The notes beneath the pieces are model-generated. The model searched no databases and had not been told where the DNA came from. It saw nothing but the letters and a program-made list of their open reading frames with translations. 64,000 nt of DNA from Sandaracinobacteroides hominis (GTDB lineage Bacteria; Pseudomonadota; Alphaproteobacteria; Sphingomonadales; Sphingomonadaceae): positions 372,001 to 436,000 of the forward strand of contig NZ_JADCUC010000003.1 of assembly GCF_016464365.1 (NCBI RefSeq), in the 5' to 3' direction. Position numbers and translations under genes: made by a program. Of this stretch, positions 7,597 through 16,650 are shown piece by piece. Within the stretch, counting starts at the first letter, position 1. Each line of letters opens with the position of its first letter.

Positions 7597-8754
7597 TCAG
7601 GTCAGCGCTGCTTCGACCGTTTCGTGGAAGCGGCGGATGCCCTGCTCCAGGCTGCCCAGATGAATTTCGCTGATTGCGCCTGAGGCGAGGCCCTTCTGCC
7701 CGGCTTCGGCGGCGCCGAAATCCTCTGTCCCGAACACCATGCCATCCAGCAGTGCCCAGCTTTTCGCCCAGTGCGCCTCGGCTTTTTCATCGCGCGGCGG
7801 CTCCGGGATCAGCATGAAATCCTCGACCATGGTTTCATCGACGCCCTGCGGCATCAGCACCATCAGGTTCACATAGTCCGGGCTGGCGACCAGCACCGTG
7901 CCGGGGAAAAGCTGATAGGCATAGGTGACGATGCGGCGCAGCGCCGGCCAGTCGGAAAGATCGACCCCCTCCAGCCCGCCGACGCGGGCGACGGCCGAGC
8001 GCATGTGCGGGCCGACCGTATCGCCAGAGGTGACGCCATCCTCGAAGAAGCGGGCGATCGAATTCTGGTGCAGCCGCTGGACATGGTAGCTTTCCAGGAA
8101 GGCATCCATGATCAGCTTCCAGTTGGAACGGACCTTGTGCGTGCGGCGGTTATAGAGGTGCATCTCGCCAAGGCCGAGGGCGTCGAAATCGGCGGCGAGG
8201 GGGCCTTCCGGCAGACTGAAGTCAGGGTCGGCAGGGCGGAATGGCGCAGCCCAGATCAGCCCACCGGCCTCGACCGAAGGCACTTCCACGAGCCCCATTT
8301 CACCCTTGTCCATGCCGGGGAAGGTCTCGGCGCGGGGCACGCCCTTCAGCCGGCCGTCCAGGCTGTAGGCCCAGGCGTGATAGGGGCAGATGAGGACCGG
8401 CGATTTCGTCGGTTCGGGCGCATCGATCAGCCGGGTGCCGCGGTGGCGGCAGGCGTTCAGGAACACCCGCAGGGCGCCGCGCGCGTCGCGCATCAAGAGC
8501 AGCGGCACGCCGAAGCCGTCATGCGTCATCGCCGTGCCGGGATCCGGCAACATGGCGCCGGGGCCGATGACGACGGGGAGCGTGCGGAACATCTTCGCCT
8601 GTTCGGCTTCGAAGCGTTCGGGCGACAGATAGACGGAGGCCGGGACGGTGGAGCGGTTGAGATCGCGCGCGCCGGTGCCGTCGCGGCACTGTGCGGCAAG
8701 GGCGATTTGCGCGTCGGTGGGCGTCCGCCGCGCTGGCTGGAAGGGCGCGTTCAT
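7597..8754 (-). CDS. Rieske-type aromatic ring-hydroxylating oxygenase, alpha subunit
   Basis: Non-haem iron oxygenase of the ring-hydroxylating or carnitine/choline-type Rieske family, 385 residues, cytoplasmic. The Rieske 2Fe-2S ligands are C102 and H104 (CRHRG) and C123 and H126 (CPYH). The mononuclear iron motif follows in LIMDAFLESYHVQRLHQNS (about 212-230). No beta subunit, ferredoxin or reductase is adjacent, so electrons must come from elsewhere and the substrate is unknown. I start at ATG 8754, where homology-like sequence begins; an earlier in-frame start would add 17 basic residues. Divergent from the ampG-like gene. Confidence 0.88.
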   Translation of the reverse strand: MNAPFQPARRTPTDAQIALAAQCRDGTGARDLNRSTVPASVYLSPERFEAEQAKMFRTLPVVIGPGAMLPDPGTAMTHDGFGVPLLLMRDARGALRVFLNACRHRGTRLIDAPEPTKSPVLICPYHAWAYSLDGRLKGVPRAETFPGMDKGEMGLVEVPSVEAGGLIWAAPFRPADPDFSLPEGPLAADFDALGLGEMHLYNRRTHKVRSNWKLIMDAFLESYHVQRLHQNSIARFFEDGVTSGDTVGPHMRSAVARVGGLEGVDLSDWPALRRIVTYAYQLFPGTVLVASPDYVNLMVLMPQGVDETMVEDFMLIPEPPRDEKAEAHWAKSWALLDGMVFGTEDFGAAEAGQKGLASGAISEIHLGSLEQGIRRFHETVEAALT

Positions 8755-8831
8755 GCGGCAATGATGCGCCTTTTGACGTGACCCGCGCAAGCTTGTTCCA
8801 TTCATAGGGAAAAGCGGGCAGGAAGGTGGGG

Positions 8832-10148
8832 ATGGAGAGCAGCGAAACCGAAGGTCGCGGGTGGGCGGCAGCCGTCACACCCTATCTGCAGCGCGAAACG
8901 ATCGGGGCCCTTCTGCTGGGGCTGTCGTCAGGGGCGCCGTTTGCGATGATCGCCTCGACGCTGACGACGCGGCTGGCGGAATCGGGCATCGACAAGAAGA
9001 CTGTGACGGCCTTTGCCCTCACCTTCCTGCTCTATAATTTCAAGTTTCTCTGGGCGCCTCTGGTGGATCGGGTGCGGCTGCCACTGCTGGCGAACGCGCT
9101 GGGCCAGCGCCGCGCCTGGCTGGTGCTGATCGCTGCCTGCACGATGGCGGCGATCATCTGGATGGGGCGCGTGGATCCAGTTGCCGATATTGGCATGATG
9201 GTAGCAGCGGCACTCACCGTAGCCTTCTTTGGCGCTACCTTTGACATCATCATCGATGCCTTTCGGATCGACAGCCTGAAGCCCGAGCAGCTCGGGGCCG
9301 GATCGGGCATGAGCCAGTATGGCTGGCGGCTGGGTTCCGCGGGGGCGGGAGCGCTGGCGTTGTTTCTTGCCAACCGTGGCGGCTGGGACGTAGCCTATGC
9401 GGCGGCGGCACTGTTTGCGCTCCCCGCGGTGGCTGCGGGCTTCCTGCTGGGCGAGCCGGTGCGGCGGACTGCCGTGCTGGCGAAGGAAAAGGCCGAGCCG
9501 TTCCTCAAGAAGGTGCAGTCAACCTTCGTTGCACCACTGGCGGATTTCCTGACCCGGCCCAACGCCTGGCTGGTGCTTCTGTTCGTCGTGATGCACAAGA
9601 TCGGCGACACGCTCGCCAACCTCTCTTTGCGGATCCTGCTGGCGGACCTGGGCTTCGACAAGGATGCGATTGCCACCTACGACGTCGGGCTGGGGCTGAT
9701 TGCCTTCCTGATCGGCATTTTCGTCGGCGGCATTGTCTATGCGAAGCTGGGAATGATGCGGGCGGTGATGGTCTGCCTGATCCTGATGGGTGTTTCCAAC
9801 CTGATGTTCGCCTGGCTGGCCACGATGGGCCCGGTGAATTGGGCGCTGGCGGCGACGATGGGCTTCGAGAATTTCGCCAGCGGCATGGGTGGGGTGGCGG
9901 TAGTCGCCTATCTCAGCTGGCTGTGCGACCTGCGCTTTACCGCGACCCAGTTCGCGCTGCTGTCTGCGATGTCGTCGATCCTGGGGCGGTTCGTGCAGGG
10001 AACGACCGCCGGCGCGCTGATAGAGTCGTTGGGTTTCGTGCAATTCTATCTGCTGACGACGGTGCTGGCGCTGCCCGGAATCCTGCTGTTCTGGCTGCTG
10101 ATGAAGCGGGAAGCGCCTGCCCCTGCGACTGCAACTGCGCCGTCTTAA
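8832..10148 (+). CDS. MFS transporter, AmpG-like permease
   Basis: Inner-membrane major-facilitator protein of 438 residues with about 12 hydrophobic spans. N-terminal features resemble the AmpG muropeptide permease/acetyl-CoA transporter branch: LLLGLSSGAPFAMIASTL, then FLLYNFKFLWAPLVDRVRLP and FGATFDIIIDAFRIDSL; TM11 region has CDLRFTATQFALLSAMSSI. AmpG imports anhydromuropeptides for wall recycling, but exact substrate here is inferred from family only. ATG 8832 has AGGAAGG at 8820-8826 in front. Confidence 0.82.
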   Translation: MESSETEGRGWAAAVTPYLQRETIGALLLGLSSGAPFAMIASTLTTRLAESGIDKKTVTAFALTFLLYNFKFLWAPLVDRVRLPLLANALGQRRAWLVLIAACTMAAIIWMGRVDPVADIGMMVAAALTVAFFGATFDIIIDAFRIDSLKPEQLGAGSGMSQYGWRLGSAGAGALALFLANRGGWDVAYAAAALFALPAVAAGFLLGEPVRRTAVLAKEKAEPFLKKVQSTFVAPLADFLTRPNAWLVLLFVVMHKIGDTLANLSLRILLADLGFDKDAIATYDVGLGLIAFLIGIFVGGIVYAKLGMMRAVMVCLILMGVSNLMFAWLATMGPVNWALAATMGFENFASGMGGVAVVAYLSWLCDLRFTATQFALLSAMSSILGRFVQGTTAGALIESLGFVQFYLLTTVLALPGILLFWLLMKREAPAPATATAPS

Positions 10149-10232
10149 AAACTGCGACATACTGTCATATAACGCGTCTAGAGCCGCGCCAACGGGGGGG
10201 CGGAAGCCCGCCATAGCGAGACAGGGAACTTG

Positions 10233-11102
10233 ATGCTTCAAGCTCTTGCCAGCACGTCCGTCGCTCCGCACCTTCTGGCCGCTGCACCGCATATCCACCG
10301 GCAAGGCCAGCTGGATGTGCGCATCGCGACATCGGAGGAAGAAATCGCTGCCGCACAGGCGCTGCGCTATCGCATCTTCTATGACGAGATGGGCGCGCAG
10401 CCGACGCCGCTGATGCAGGCGACACGCCGCGACATCGATGATTATGACATGATCTGCGATCATCTGCTGGTGATTGATCACGGAGCCGGAGGGCGACCAA
10501 ACGGATACGGCGCGGATGGCCTGCCACATGTGGTGGGCACCTATCGGCTGCTGCGGCAGGTTGTGGCCGAGCAGCATCGCGGCTTCTACTCGTCGGGCGA
10601 ATATGATCTGTCGCCGCTGCTGGGCACCTCGCAGGGGCAGTTGCTGGAGCTGGGGCGCAGCTGCGTCGCGCCCGAGCATCGCAACACCACCACCATCAGC
10701 CTGCTGTGGCGCGGCATTGCCAGCTACCTCGCCACGCACTGCATCAGCCACATGTTCGGCTGTGCCTCGCTGCATGGGACCGATCCGGCGCATCACGCCG
10801 CCGAGCTGAGCTATCTCTACCACCATCATCTGGCGCCGCCGCCGCTGCGGGCCAGGGCTCTGGATCATGTGCCGATGGATTTGCTTGTCGCCGGAAGCTA
10901 TGACGTCCGGGCGGCGCAGCGGGCGCTGCCGCCGCTGGTGAAAGGCTATCTGAGGGTTGGCGCGATGGTTGGCGACGGCGCATTCGTGGACCGGCAGTTC
11001 AATACTGTCGATGTCTTCGTGCTGATGCCCGTTGAAGGCATCACGCGGCGTTATCTCGACCGCTTCACAGGCGGTGGGGACGCGGCCAACGACCCCGTTT
11101 GA
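10233..11102 (+). CDS. OlsB-like ornithine/amino-acid N-acyltransferase (GNAT-fold)
   Basis: Predicted N-acyltransferase of the OlsB family, which transfers a 3-hydroxyacyl chain from ACP to ornithine to form lyso-ornithine lipid. Landmarks: LDVRIATSEEEIAAAQALRY, then RIFYDEMGA, YDMICDHLLVID, VVGTYRLLR, LELGRSCVAPEHRN and ISHMFGCASLHGTDP. The 289 residues fit OlsB (270-300). The usual partner acyltransferase OlsA/PlsC is not adjacent. ACAGGGA precedes the ATG. The stop overlaps the next gene's TTG start (TTGA), suggesting translational coupling. Confidence 0.85.
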   Translation: MLQALASTSVAPHLLAAAPHIHRQGQLDVRIATSEEEIAAAQALRYRIFYDEMGAQPTPLMQATRRDIDDYDMICDHLLVIDHGAGGRPNGYGADGLPHVVGTYRLLRQVVAEQHRGFYSSGEYDLSPLLGTSQGQLLELGRSCVAPEHRNTTTISLLWRGIASYLATHCISHMFGCASLHGTDPAHHAAELSYLYHHHLAPPPLRARALDHVPMDLLVAGSYDVRAAQRALPPLVKGYLRVGAMVGDGAFVDRQFNTVDVFVLMPVEGITRRYLDRFTGGGDAANDPV

Positions 11103-11818
11103 GACTGTTCGGGCGAAAGCCTGAGCCTGAAGCCCCGGCGACGATCGAGGGGCTGCCGCTGAAGATCGTGACGAGCGCACGGGCGCGGCGGGTGTCGCTG
11201 CGCGTCTGCGCCGGCACGCGCACCCTGAAGCTGACCGTGCCGAAGGGCGTTTCGCGGGCGCGGGCGCTGGACTTTGTGGAGCAGCATCGCGGCTGGATCG
11301 CGGCGCAGGCGGCGCGGCGGGTGCCCGATGCCGTTCCCTTTCGGCCGGGCGCGGTGCTGCCGCTGGGCGACGGCGAATTGCGCCTGGAGCGGGGGAGCGG
11401 GCGGATCGCCCGGCGCGAGGGCGACATCCTGCGGGTGCCGGGCGAGGGAACGCTTTTTGCCGGCCGGGTGCAGCGCTGGCTGGCGGCCGAGGCGAAGCGC
11501 GTACTGGAAACGGAGACGCGGGCGCTGGCCGTGCGCACCGGCAAGCCGGTACGCGAGGTGCGGGTGGGCGACTTCCGCAGCCGCTGGGGCAGCTGTGCGC
11601 CGGACGGGCGGATTGCCTATAGCTGGCGGCTGCTGCTGGCGCCCGCGCATGTGCGGCACAGCGTGGTGGCGCATGAAGTCGCGCACTTGCTGGAGCAGAA
11701 CCACGGCCCCGGCTTCTGGCGGCTGGCGACCGAGCTGCTGGGGCATTCGCATCGCGACGCGCGGGGCTGGCTGAAAGCCAACGGCCCGGCGCTGCACAGC
11801 TATGGCGTAGAGGGCTGA
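11099..11818 (+). CDS. YgjP-like (DUF45) zinc metallopeptidase
   Basis: Putative metal-dependent hydrolase of the YgjP/DUF45 (M48-related) family, 239 residues. The zinc site is VVAHEVAHLLEQNHGPGFW (HExxH-like with a third His downstream, about 188-206), preceded by the family signature VGDFRSRWGSCAPDGRIAYS and RLLLAPAHV. TTG at 11099 is taken as start because it overlaps the upstream stop (TTGA) and no better in-frame start exists. No signal peptide, so cytoplasmic. Biological substrate unknown. Confidence 0.87.
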   Translation: MRLFGRKPEPEAPATIEGLPLKIVTSARARRVSLRVCAGTRTLKLTVPKGVSRARALDFVEQHRGWIAAQAARRVPDAVPFRPGAVLPLGDGELRLERGSGRIARREGDILRVPGEGTLFAGRVQRWLAAEAKRVLETETRALAVRTGKPVREVRVGDFRSRWGSCAPDGRIAYSWRLLLAPAHVRHSVVAHEVAHLLEQNHGPGFWRLATELLGHSHRDARGWLKANGPALHSYGVEG

Positions 11819-11822
11819 GCTG

Positions 11823-12083
11823 TTACTTCGCCCCGCCGTCGATCATCCGCCAGATGCCCAGCACGATCATCGCGCCGATGACGGCGCCGATGAAGCCGGC
11901 ATTTTCACCCGGCCCGTACATTCCCGCCATCTGCCCCAGCCAAGTGAAGACACCGGCGCCCAGAACGCCCAGAACAGTGGTAAGCAGGCAGCCCTGCGGA
12001 TCGCGCGGGTTGCCGGAGAACATCCGCGCGACAAGGCCGGCGAAGAAGCCGATCAGGATTACGCCGATCCAACTGGAAGCCAT
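11823..12083 (-). CDS. GlsB/YeaQ/YmgE family small membrane protein
   Basis: An 86-residue inner-membrane protein with three hydrophobic helices (about 4-23, 34-52, 60-80), starting MASSWIGVILIGFFAGLVAR. The glycine-rich pattern LTTVLGVLGAGVFTWLG and GAVIGAMIVLGIW are typical of the transglycosylase-associated family, often stress induced. ATG 12083 is preferred because GGGGGAA lies seven bases upstream; an in-frame TTG five codons earlier is the alternative. Confidence 0.88.
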   Translation of the reverse strand: MASSWIGVILIGFFAGLVARMFSGNPRDPQGCLLTTVLGVLGAGVFTWLGQMAGMYGPGENAGFIGAVIGAMIVLGIWRMIDGGAK

Positions 12084-12106
12084 GCTGTTTTCCCCCAAGA
12101 ACTGAC

Positions 12107-12124
12107 CCGGTTACCCCTAACCGG
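12107..12124. terminator. Perfect short hairpin downstream of the amidase gene
   Basis: CCGGTTA (12107-12113), CCCC loop, TAACCGG (12118-12124), between the amiC-like gene and the small membrane protein, both read leftward. There is no T-run after it, so it may be an attenuator or partial terminator. Confidence 0.4.
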
Positions 12125-12154
12125 TCGGGCCCGGCGTGGGAAGCGGAATTGACC

Positions 12155-13579
12155 TCAGCGGCCGCCTGCATATTGCACGACAGCCTCGCCTATGCCGTCC
12201 GCGATCGCCTGCTGGCCCTTGCTGGAGAACAGGTAGCGGGCGTCCTCCTCGTTGGAGAGGAAGCCGGTTTCGAGGAGGACGGCGGGCACGCCGAGGTTCC
12301 GCAGAACCTGGAAATTGGCGAAGCGGTGGAACTGGGTGCGGAAGGTGACGCCCTCCGGTTCCATGCCCTTTTGCAGCTCCTGCGCAAAATCGACGCTGGC
12401 ATTCATCGCATCGCGATTGCCGATGTCGACGAGGATCGAGGCAACTTCGCGATCCTCGCCGGAAAGGTCGATGCCGGCGATGAGGTCGGCGCGGTTTTCC
12501 TTGGTGGCGACGCGGGCCGCTTCGCGGTCGGAGGCGACTTCGGAGAGGGTATAGACCGAGGCGCCGCGCGCCAGCACATTGGGGGCGCTGTCGGCGTGGA
12601 TCGAGATGAACAGGTCGGCGCTCCACTGGCGGGCCAGACGAACACGACCGCCCAGCGGGATGAAGATGTCATTGTCGCGCGTGAGGCGGACCTCGATTGG
12701 GATGCCCTTGCGGCGGGCCTCCTTTTCGATGGCGGATTTCGCGCGTTTCGCGATGGCGAGAACGGCATCCTTTTCGGTGGGACCGCCCAGTGCGGAAGGC
12801 GCTCCCGGATCCTTGCCGCCGTGGCCGGGATCGATGGCGACGATGAATTTGCCGCGCCGCGGCTTGCGGGCCGTGGCAACGGGCTGCGGGAGCGGCGGCG
12901 GCGCCGGCGTTGCCACCGCAGGTACGGCCGGCGGCTTTGGCTTTACCCGCGTGTCGATGGGTTGCTGTGGCTGGACGACCGGCTCCTGCGCGGCCGGAAG
13001 TTGCGGCTTTGCGGCAGGCGCGGGCGGCTGCAATTCGCGCTGGGCTTCGGCCAGCGCCGATTCCACCGCATCCAGCCGGGCGGCGCTGTCGGCGGCAAGA
13101 TCTACCGGCGGCTTTGGACCGGGGGGGACGGCGCGCGGCACCTCCTGGCGGAAGCCGGCGATGTCGCTGCGTCCGCGCGAGACCTGCTGGCGGAAGCCCG
13201 CGGCATCCGTGGGGCGAAAGCGCAGTTCCAGCGCCTGGCCGCGATCCTGAAAGACCTCGGCAAGCTGCATCGGCTGGTTGAACTCGACGACGAGGCGAAC
13301 GGTCTCCGGATCGAACTGGGAGATTCGGGCGTTTTTCGCCTCGCCTCCACCGGGCGCTTCCCAGCGCATGCTGGAAGCACCGCGCATGTCGATGGCCCAG
13401 CGCATCGGATCGTTGAGGGCAAAGGCCTTCGGAACGACAGGAAGCGGCTCTGACAGGGCGACGCGGACGGTCACACCCTCTGCCGTGGAGATCACCCGCA
13501 TGGCGCCGACGACGGCCGTCGCGAAGGCCGGCTGGGAAAGGACAAGCAACAGGACAAGCAGGAGCCGGCGGAAGGGCAT
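12155..13579 (-). CDS. amiC: N-acetylmuramoyl-L-alanine amidase, AmiC type (AMIN + Amidase_3)
   Basis: Periplasmic zinc amidase that splits septal peptidoglycan between MurNAc and L-Ala. A Sec signal (MPFRRLLLVLLLVLSQPAFA, 1-20) is followed by an AMIN domain (about 25-130), a Pro/Ala-rich linker (about 150-240) and the Amidase_3 catalytic domain (about 245-470). Zinc and catalytic residues are visible: His in AIDPGHGGKDPGA, Glu in GPTEKDAVL, His in LFISIHADSAP, and Glu in VLLETGFLSNEEDA. 474 residues, normal for the family. Monocistronic in appearance, upstream of nothing but a hairpin. Confidence 0.93.
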   Translation of the reverse strand: MPFRRLLLVLLLVLSQPAFATAVVGAMRVISTAEGVTVRVALSEPLPVVPKAFALNDPMRWAIDMRGASSMRWEAPGGGEAKNARISQFDPETVRLVVEFNQPMQLAEVFQDRGQALELRFRPTDAAGFRQQVSRGRSDIAGFRQEVPRAVPPGPKPPVDLAADSAARLDAVESALAEAQRELQPPAPAAKPQLPAAQEPVVQPQQPIDTRVKPKPPAVPAVATPAPPPLPQPVATARKPRRGKFIVAIDPGHGGKDPGAPSALGGPTEKDAVLAIAKRAKSAIEKEARRKGIPIEVRLTRDNDIFIPLGGRVRLARQWSADLFISIHADSAPNVLARGASVYTLSEVASDREAARVATKENRADLIAGIDLSGEDREVASILVDIGNRDAMNASVDFAQELQKGMEPEGVTFRTQFHRFANFQVLRNLGVPAVLLETGFLSNEEDARYLFSSKGQQAIADGIGEAVVQYAGGR

Positions 13580-13656
13580 GGGAGCCTTTAGCCAAGGGCG
13601 GCGGACAATGGGAAGGGGTCTTGCCTGCGGCGCTTCGCGCCGGTTCCGCGCATTGG

Positions 13657-13679
13657 CGCGGGCGCGCAGTCGCGCTTGC
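13657..13679. repeat. Dispersed 23-nt intergenic repeat, copy 2
   Basis: 22 of 23 bases match 7544-7566. It lies 18 bases past the 3' end of flhB, in the GC-rich 117-base spacer before the amidase gene, near other short palindromes (GCGCTTCGCGC). A role at the end of the flagellar transcript is possible but unproven. Confidence 0.4.
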
Positions 13680-13696
13680 GGCCTGCGGCCGGGAGT

Positions 13697-14821
13697 CTAG
13701 GTTACCTGCTTGCCGTTTTCGTCGAACTGGGCGCCTGCCGGGGCTTCGGCTTCGGGCTGCTCCCCTTGCGGGCCGCCCACCCGCAGCACGAAGGCAAGGA
13801 TGGTGGCGACGGCGGCATAGAGATCGGCGCGGATCACGCCGCCGACCCGGCCGGTGAAATAGACCGCACGGGCGACCGACGGGTAGCTCAGCACCGGCAC
13901 CTGCCGTTCGGCGGCAAGCTCGCGGATGACTTCGGCAACAATCCCGCGTCCGCGCGCGACAATGACGGGTGCGGCATCGAGTTCCGGGCGATAGCGCAGC
14001 GCCACGGCGAAGTGGGTGGGGTTGGTCAGCACCACCGTTGCATCGGCCATGGCGGTGCGGCTGGCGCGCTTCAGGCTGTCGCGCGCCATGCGGCGGATGG
14101 CGTGTTTCACTTCGGCCGAGCCCTCCTGCTGCTTGAACTCGTCCTTCACTTCCTGCTTGGTCATGCGCAGACGCTGCAGGAAGCGGCGCAGCTGGATGGG
14201 GAGATCGATGGCGGCGATGAGGGCGAGGCCGCCGGTGAGCCAGAGGATGAGGCTGACCGATTCCGCGCCGACCAAGCGCATCGCCGCCTGCAGCGGCATG
14301 GCGGAGAGTCCGGCAAGGAGGGGTATGGCGGAAACCAGCAGCCAGCCGGCCAGGCCAAGGATGACAGCAGCCTTGGCGAGCGACTTCAGCAGTTCGACAA
14401 AACCCTGCGGCCCGAACATGCGCGCCAACCCCTTTGCAGGGCTGAGCTTTTCCGGCTTTGGGGCCAGAAGCGAAAGGTTGAACGAGAGGCCGCCGGTGAC
14501 GGCCTGACCCAGAATGGCGGCGGCGGCGGCCATGGCGGCGAGCGCCCCGAGTGCGGTGCCGAGGGGAAGGAACAGCTTCCAGATGGCACGGACGGGATCG
14601 AAGCTGACGAGGTCGGCGTGATCGAATTGCAGCGATCCGGCGAGCATGGCCTTCAGCCCCTCGGCAAGATCGGCGCCATAGCGGGATAGCCAGAGGGCCC
14701 CGGCGATGCCGGCCATGGCGGTCGCCAGTTCGCGCGAGGCAAGCCGGTCGCCCTTTTCGCGCGCCTGCTCGCGGCGGCGCTGGGTTGGCGCTTCGGTCTT
14801 TTCGCCTGCGTTCTCAGCCAA
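13697..14821 (-). CDS. flhB: Flagellar export switch protein FlhB
   Basis: Inner-membrane component of the flagellar type III export gate that switches substrate class after autocleavage. About 374 residues: N-terminal EKTEAPTQRRREQAREKG, four hydrophobic spans between 35 and 210, then a soluble domain with the cleavage site VVLTNPTHFAVALRY (N-P-T-H). I prefer the TTG at 14819-14821, which has AGAGG seven bases upstream inside the end of fliR; an in-frame TTG five codons earlier exists. Last gene of the operon. Confidence 0.95.
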   Translation of the reverse strand: MAENAGEKTEAPTQRRREQAREKGDRLASRELATAMAGIAGALWLSRYGADLAEGLKAMLAGSLQFDHADLVSFDPVRAIWKLFLPLGTALGALAAMAAAAAILGQAVTGGLSFNLSLLAPKPEKLSPAKGLARMFGPQGFVELLKSLAKAAVILGLAGWLLVSAIPLLAGLSAMPLQAAMRLVGAESVSLILWLTGGLALIAAIDLPIQLRRFLQRLRMTKQEVKDEFKQQEGSAEVKHAIRRMARDSLKRASRTAMADATVVLTNPTHFAVALRYRPELDAAPVIVARGRGIVAEVIRELAAERQVPVLSYPSVARAVYFTGRVGGVIRADLYAAVATILAFVLRVGGPQGEQPEAEAPAGAQFDENGKQVT

Positions 14822-15590
14822 GCAGCACCTCTGCAAGATTGCCCTGCATGCTGGTCAGCGCACCCTGCAGGCTGTCGGCGAGGCCGGGGAGCGCGAGCGG
14901 CAGCCCGGCGAGGCCGACGAGCAGCATCAGAGGGAATCCCACCGAGAAGAGGTTGAGCTGCGGCGCGGAGCGGGCAGCGACCGCTATCGAGAGGTTCACC
15001 AGCAGCATGGCCGCGCCCAGCGGCAGGGCGGCGAGCAGACCCGAGAGCATGGCGAAGCTGCCCCAGCCGGCGATGGCGGAGAGGCGCCGGGGTTCGAACA
15101 GCGCGCCGGCCGACGGCATGGCGGCATAGCTCTCGACCAGCGTCTGGATCAGCAGCAAATGCCCGCCGGAGCCCAGGAACAGCACCCACATCAGCAGCGC
15201 GAGCAGACCGGACAGCACCGGGAAAGGCGCGGCGCCGGGATCGACCATGGTGGCAAAGCCAAGGCCCATCGATTGCGCCAGCCAGTCCCCGGCGATCATC
15301 GCAGCGGCAAAGCCGGCGTGCAGCGCAAGGGCAGCGACGGCACCGATCATCAGCTCGCCGGCGATGGCGGCAAGACCGGGAAGGCCGAGGAAGTCGGCGG
15401 GTGGAACCGGGTGCACCGGCGCGCTCATCACCAGAAAACCGATGGCCCCGGCGATCCCGATACGGACGCGGACGGGGATCAGCTGGCCGCCGATCGCCGG
15501 CAGCATCGCCAGCAGCGCGCCCATGCGTAGTGAAGCAAAGAGCAGCTCCAGTGCGAAACGCTCAGGGCTGAGCGCCCAGGCTTGCTCCAT
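14814..15590 (-). CDS. fliR: Flagellar biosynthesis protein FliR
   Basis: Polytopic export-gate subunit, 258 residues, about six membrane spans. Characteristic segments are FASLRMGALLAMLPAIGG, PVRVRIGIAGAIGFLVMS, and MGLGFATMVDPGAAPFPVLS. It associates with FliP and FliQ in the basal-body export channel. ATG 15590 overlaps the fliQ stop (TGATG); its stop overlaps flhB by eight bases. Confidence 0.95.
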   Translation of the reverse strand: MEQAWALSPERFALELLFASLRMGALLAMLPAIGGQLIPVRVRIGIAGAIGFLVMSAPVHPVPPADFLGLPGLAAIAGELMIGAVAALALHAGFAAAMIAGDWLAQSMGLGFATMVDPGAAPFPVLSGLLALLMWVLFLGSGGHLLLIQTLVESYAAMPSAGALFEPRRLSAIAGWGSFAMLSGLLAALPLGAAMLLVNLSIAVAARSAPQLNLFSVGFPLMLLVGLAGLPLALPGLADSLQGALTSMQGNLAEVLLG

Positions 15591-15862
15591 CACCTTGCCA
15601 TTTGCGGGATCGCGGCGGCAATCTCGCGGGTGAAATCCACGAGCAGGCCACCGGTGATACCGCCGAACAGCATCAGCGCCAGGAACACCCCGACAAGATT
15701 CGGAACGAAGGTGAGCGTCTGTTCCTGCACAGATGTCGCCGCCTGGATGAGGCCGATGACGAGGCCGATGGCAAGCGCCGGAAGCAGCGCCGGAAGCGTG
15801 GCAAGCACCAGCACCCAGACGGCGCTGGCCGCGCTGTCATAGAGGAGGTCTTCGGCGCTCAT
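15590..15862 (-). CDS. fliQ: Flagellar biosynthesis protein FliQ
   Basis: Small two-helix export-gate subunit, 90 residues, starting MSAEDLLYDSAASAVWVLVL. The family core IGLVIGLIQAATSVQEQTLT and FVPNLVGVFLALMLFG is clear. ATG at 15862 overlaps the fliP stop (ATGA), and the stop overlaps fliR by one base. Confidence 0.95.
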   Translation of the reverse strand: MSAEDLLYDSAASAVWVLVLATLPALLPALAIGLVIGLIQAATSVQEQTLTFVPNLVGVFLALMLFGGITGGLLVDFTREIAAAIPQMAR

Positions 15863-16650
15863 GTGGCGAAACTCTGCGCCAGCGAGGCCATCACCAGCGC
15901 CCATCCGTCGACTGCCACGAACAGCATCAGCTTGAACGGCAGCGCGATCATGACCGGCGACACCATCATCATCCCCAGCGCCATCAACACGCTGGCGACG
16001 ACCAGATCGATGATGAGGAAGGGCAGGAACAGCAAGACGCCGATCATGAAGGCGGTCTTCAGCTCGGAGGTGGCGAAAGCCGGCATCAGCACACGCATCG
16101 GCACGTCGGCCTTGCCGGCATAGGGTCTTTCGCCGGCGATGTCGGAAAATAGCTTGAGATCGGCCTTGCGCGTGTTCGCAAGCATGAAGCCGTGCAGCAC
16201 GTTCCCCGAAGCGGCGATGGCCTGCTCGGCCGGCATCTGGTCGGCGACGAAGGGCTGCAGGGCACGCGCATTTATCTCCGCCAGTTGCGGCTGCATCACG
16301 AAGAAAGTGAGGAACAGCGACAGGCCGACCAGCAGCTGGTTCGGCGGCGCCTGCTGCAGGCCGATGGCCTGGCGCAGGATCGAAAGCACGATCATGATGC
16401 GCACGAACGCCGTCATCATCAGCAGCACCGACGGCAGCAGCGTCAGCAGCGACATCAGCAGCAGCACCTGCAGCGATAGCGAGAAGGGCGTCCCCTTTTC
16501 GCCGCCGGCGAGTGCTATGAGGCCGCCCAGCGCCGAGGGGGCCTCCTGTGCGGCTGCGGGCACGGCGCCGAGCAACAGCGCCGCAAGGCCGATGGTAAAC
16601 AGCAGGATGTGCAGCGGGCGGCGGGTCTGTCGGTAGCTCAGGCGGTGCAT
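15859..16650 (-). CDS. fliP: Flagellar biosynthesis protein FliP
   Basis: Core of the export gate, 263 residues. It starts with a cleavable-looking hydrophobic leader ending in VPAAAQEAP (about 30-38), as FliP proteins do. Signatures: LLMSLLTLLPSVLLMMTAFV, RIMIVLSILRQAIGLQQAPP, NQLLVGLSLFLTFFVM, and the C-terminal PFLIIDLVVASVLMALGMMM. ATG 16650 lies inside the 3' end of fliO (13-base overlap). Confidence 0.96.
   Translation of the reverse strand: MHRLSYRQTRRPLHILLFTIGLAALLLGAVPAAAQEAPSALGGLIALAGGEKGTPFSLSLQVLLLMSLLTLLPSVLLMMTAFVRIMIVLSILRQAIGLQQAPPNQLLVGLSLFLTFFVMQPQLAEINARALQPFVADQMPAEQAIAASGNVLHGFMLANTRKADLKLFSDIAGERPYAGKADVPMRVLMPAFATSELKTAFMIGVLLFLPFLIIDLVVASVLMALGMMMVSPVMIALPFKLMLFVAVDGWALVMASLAQSFAT

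Noticed and set aside
9519-11180. 553-codon minus-strand open frame over ampG-like and olsB-like genes
   Set aside because: Composition of a shadow frame; the plus-strand genes have ribosome sites and recognisable motifs.
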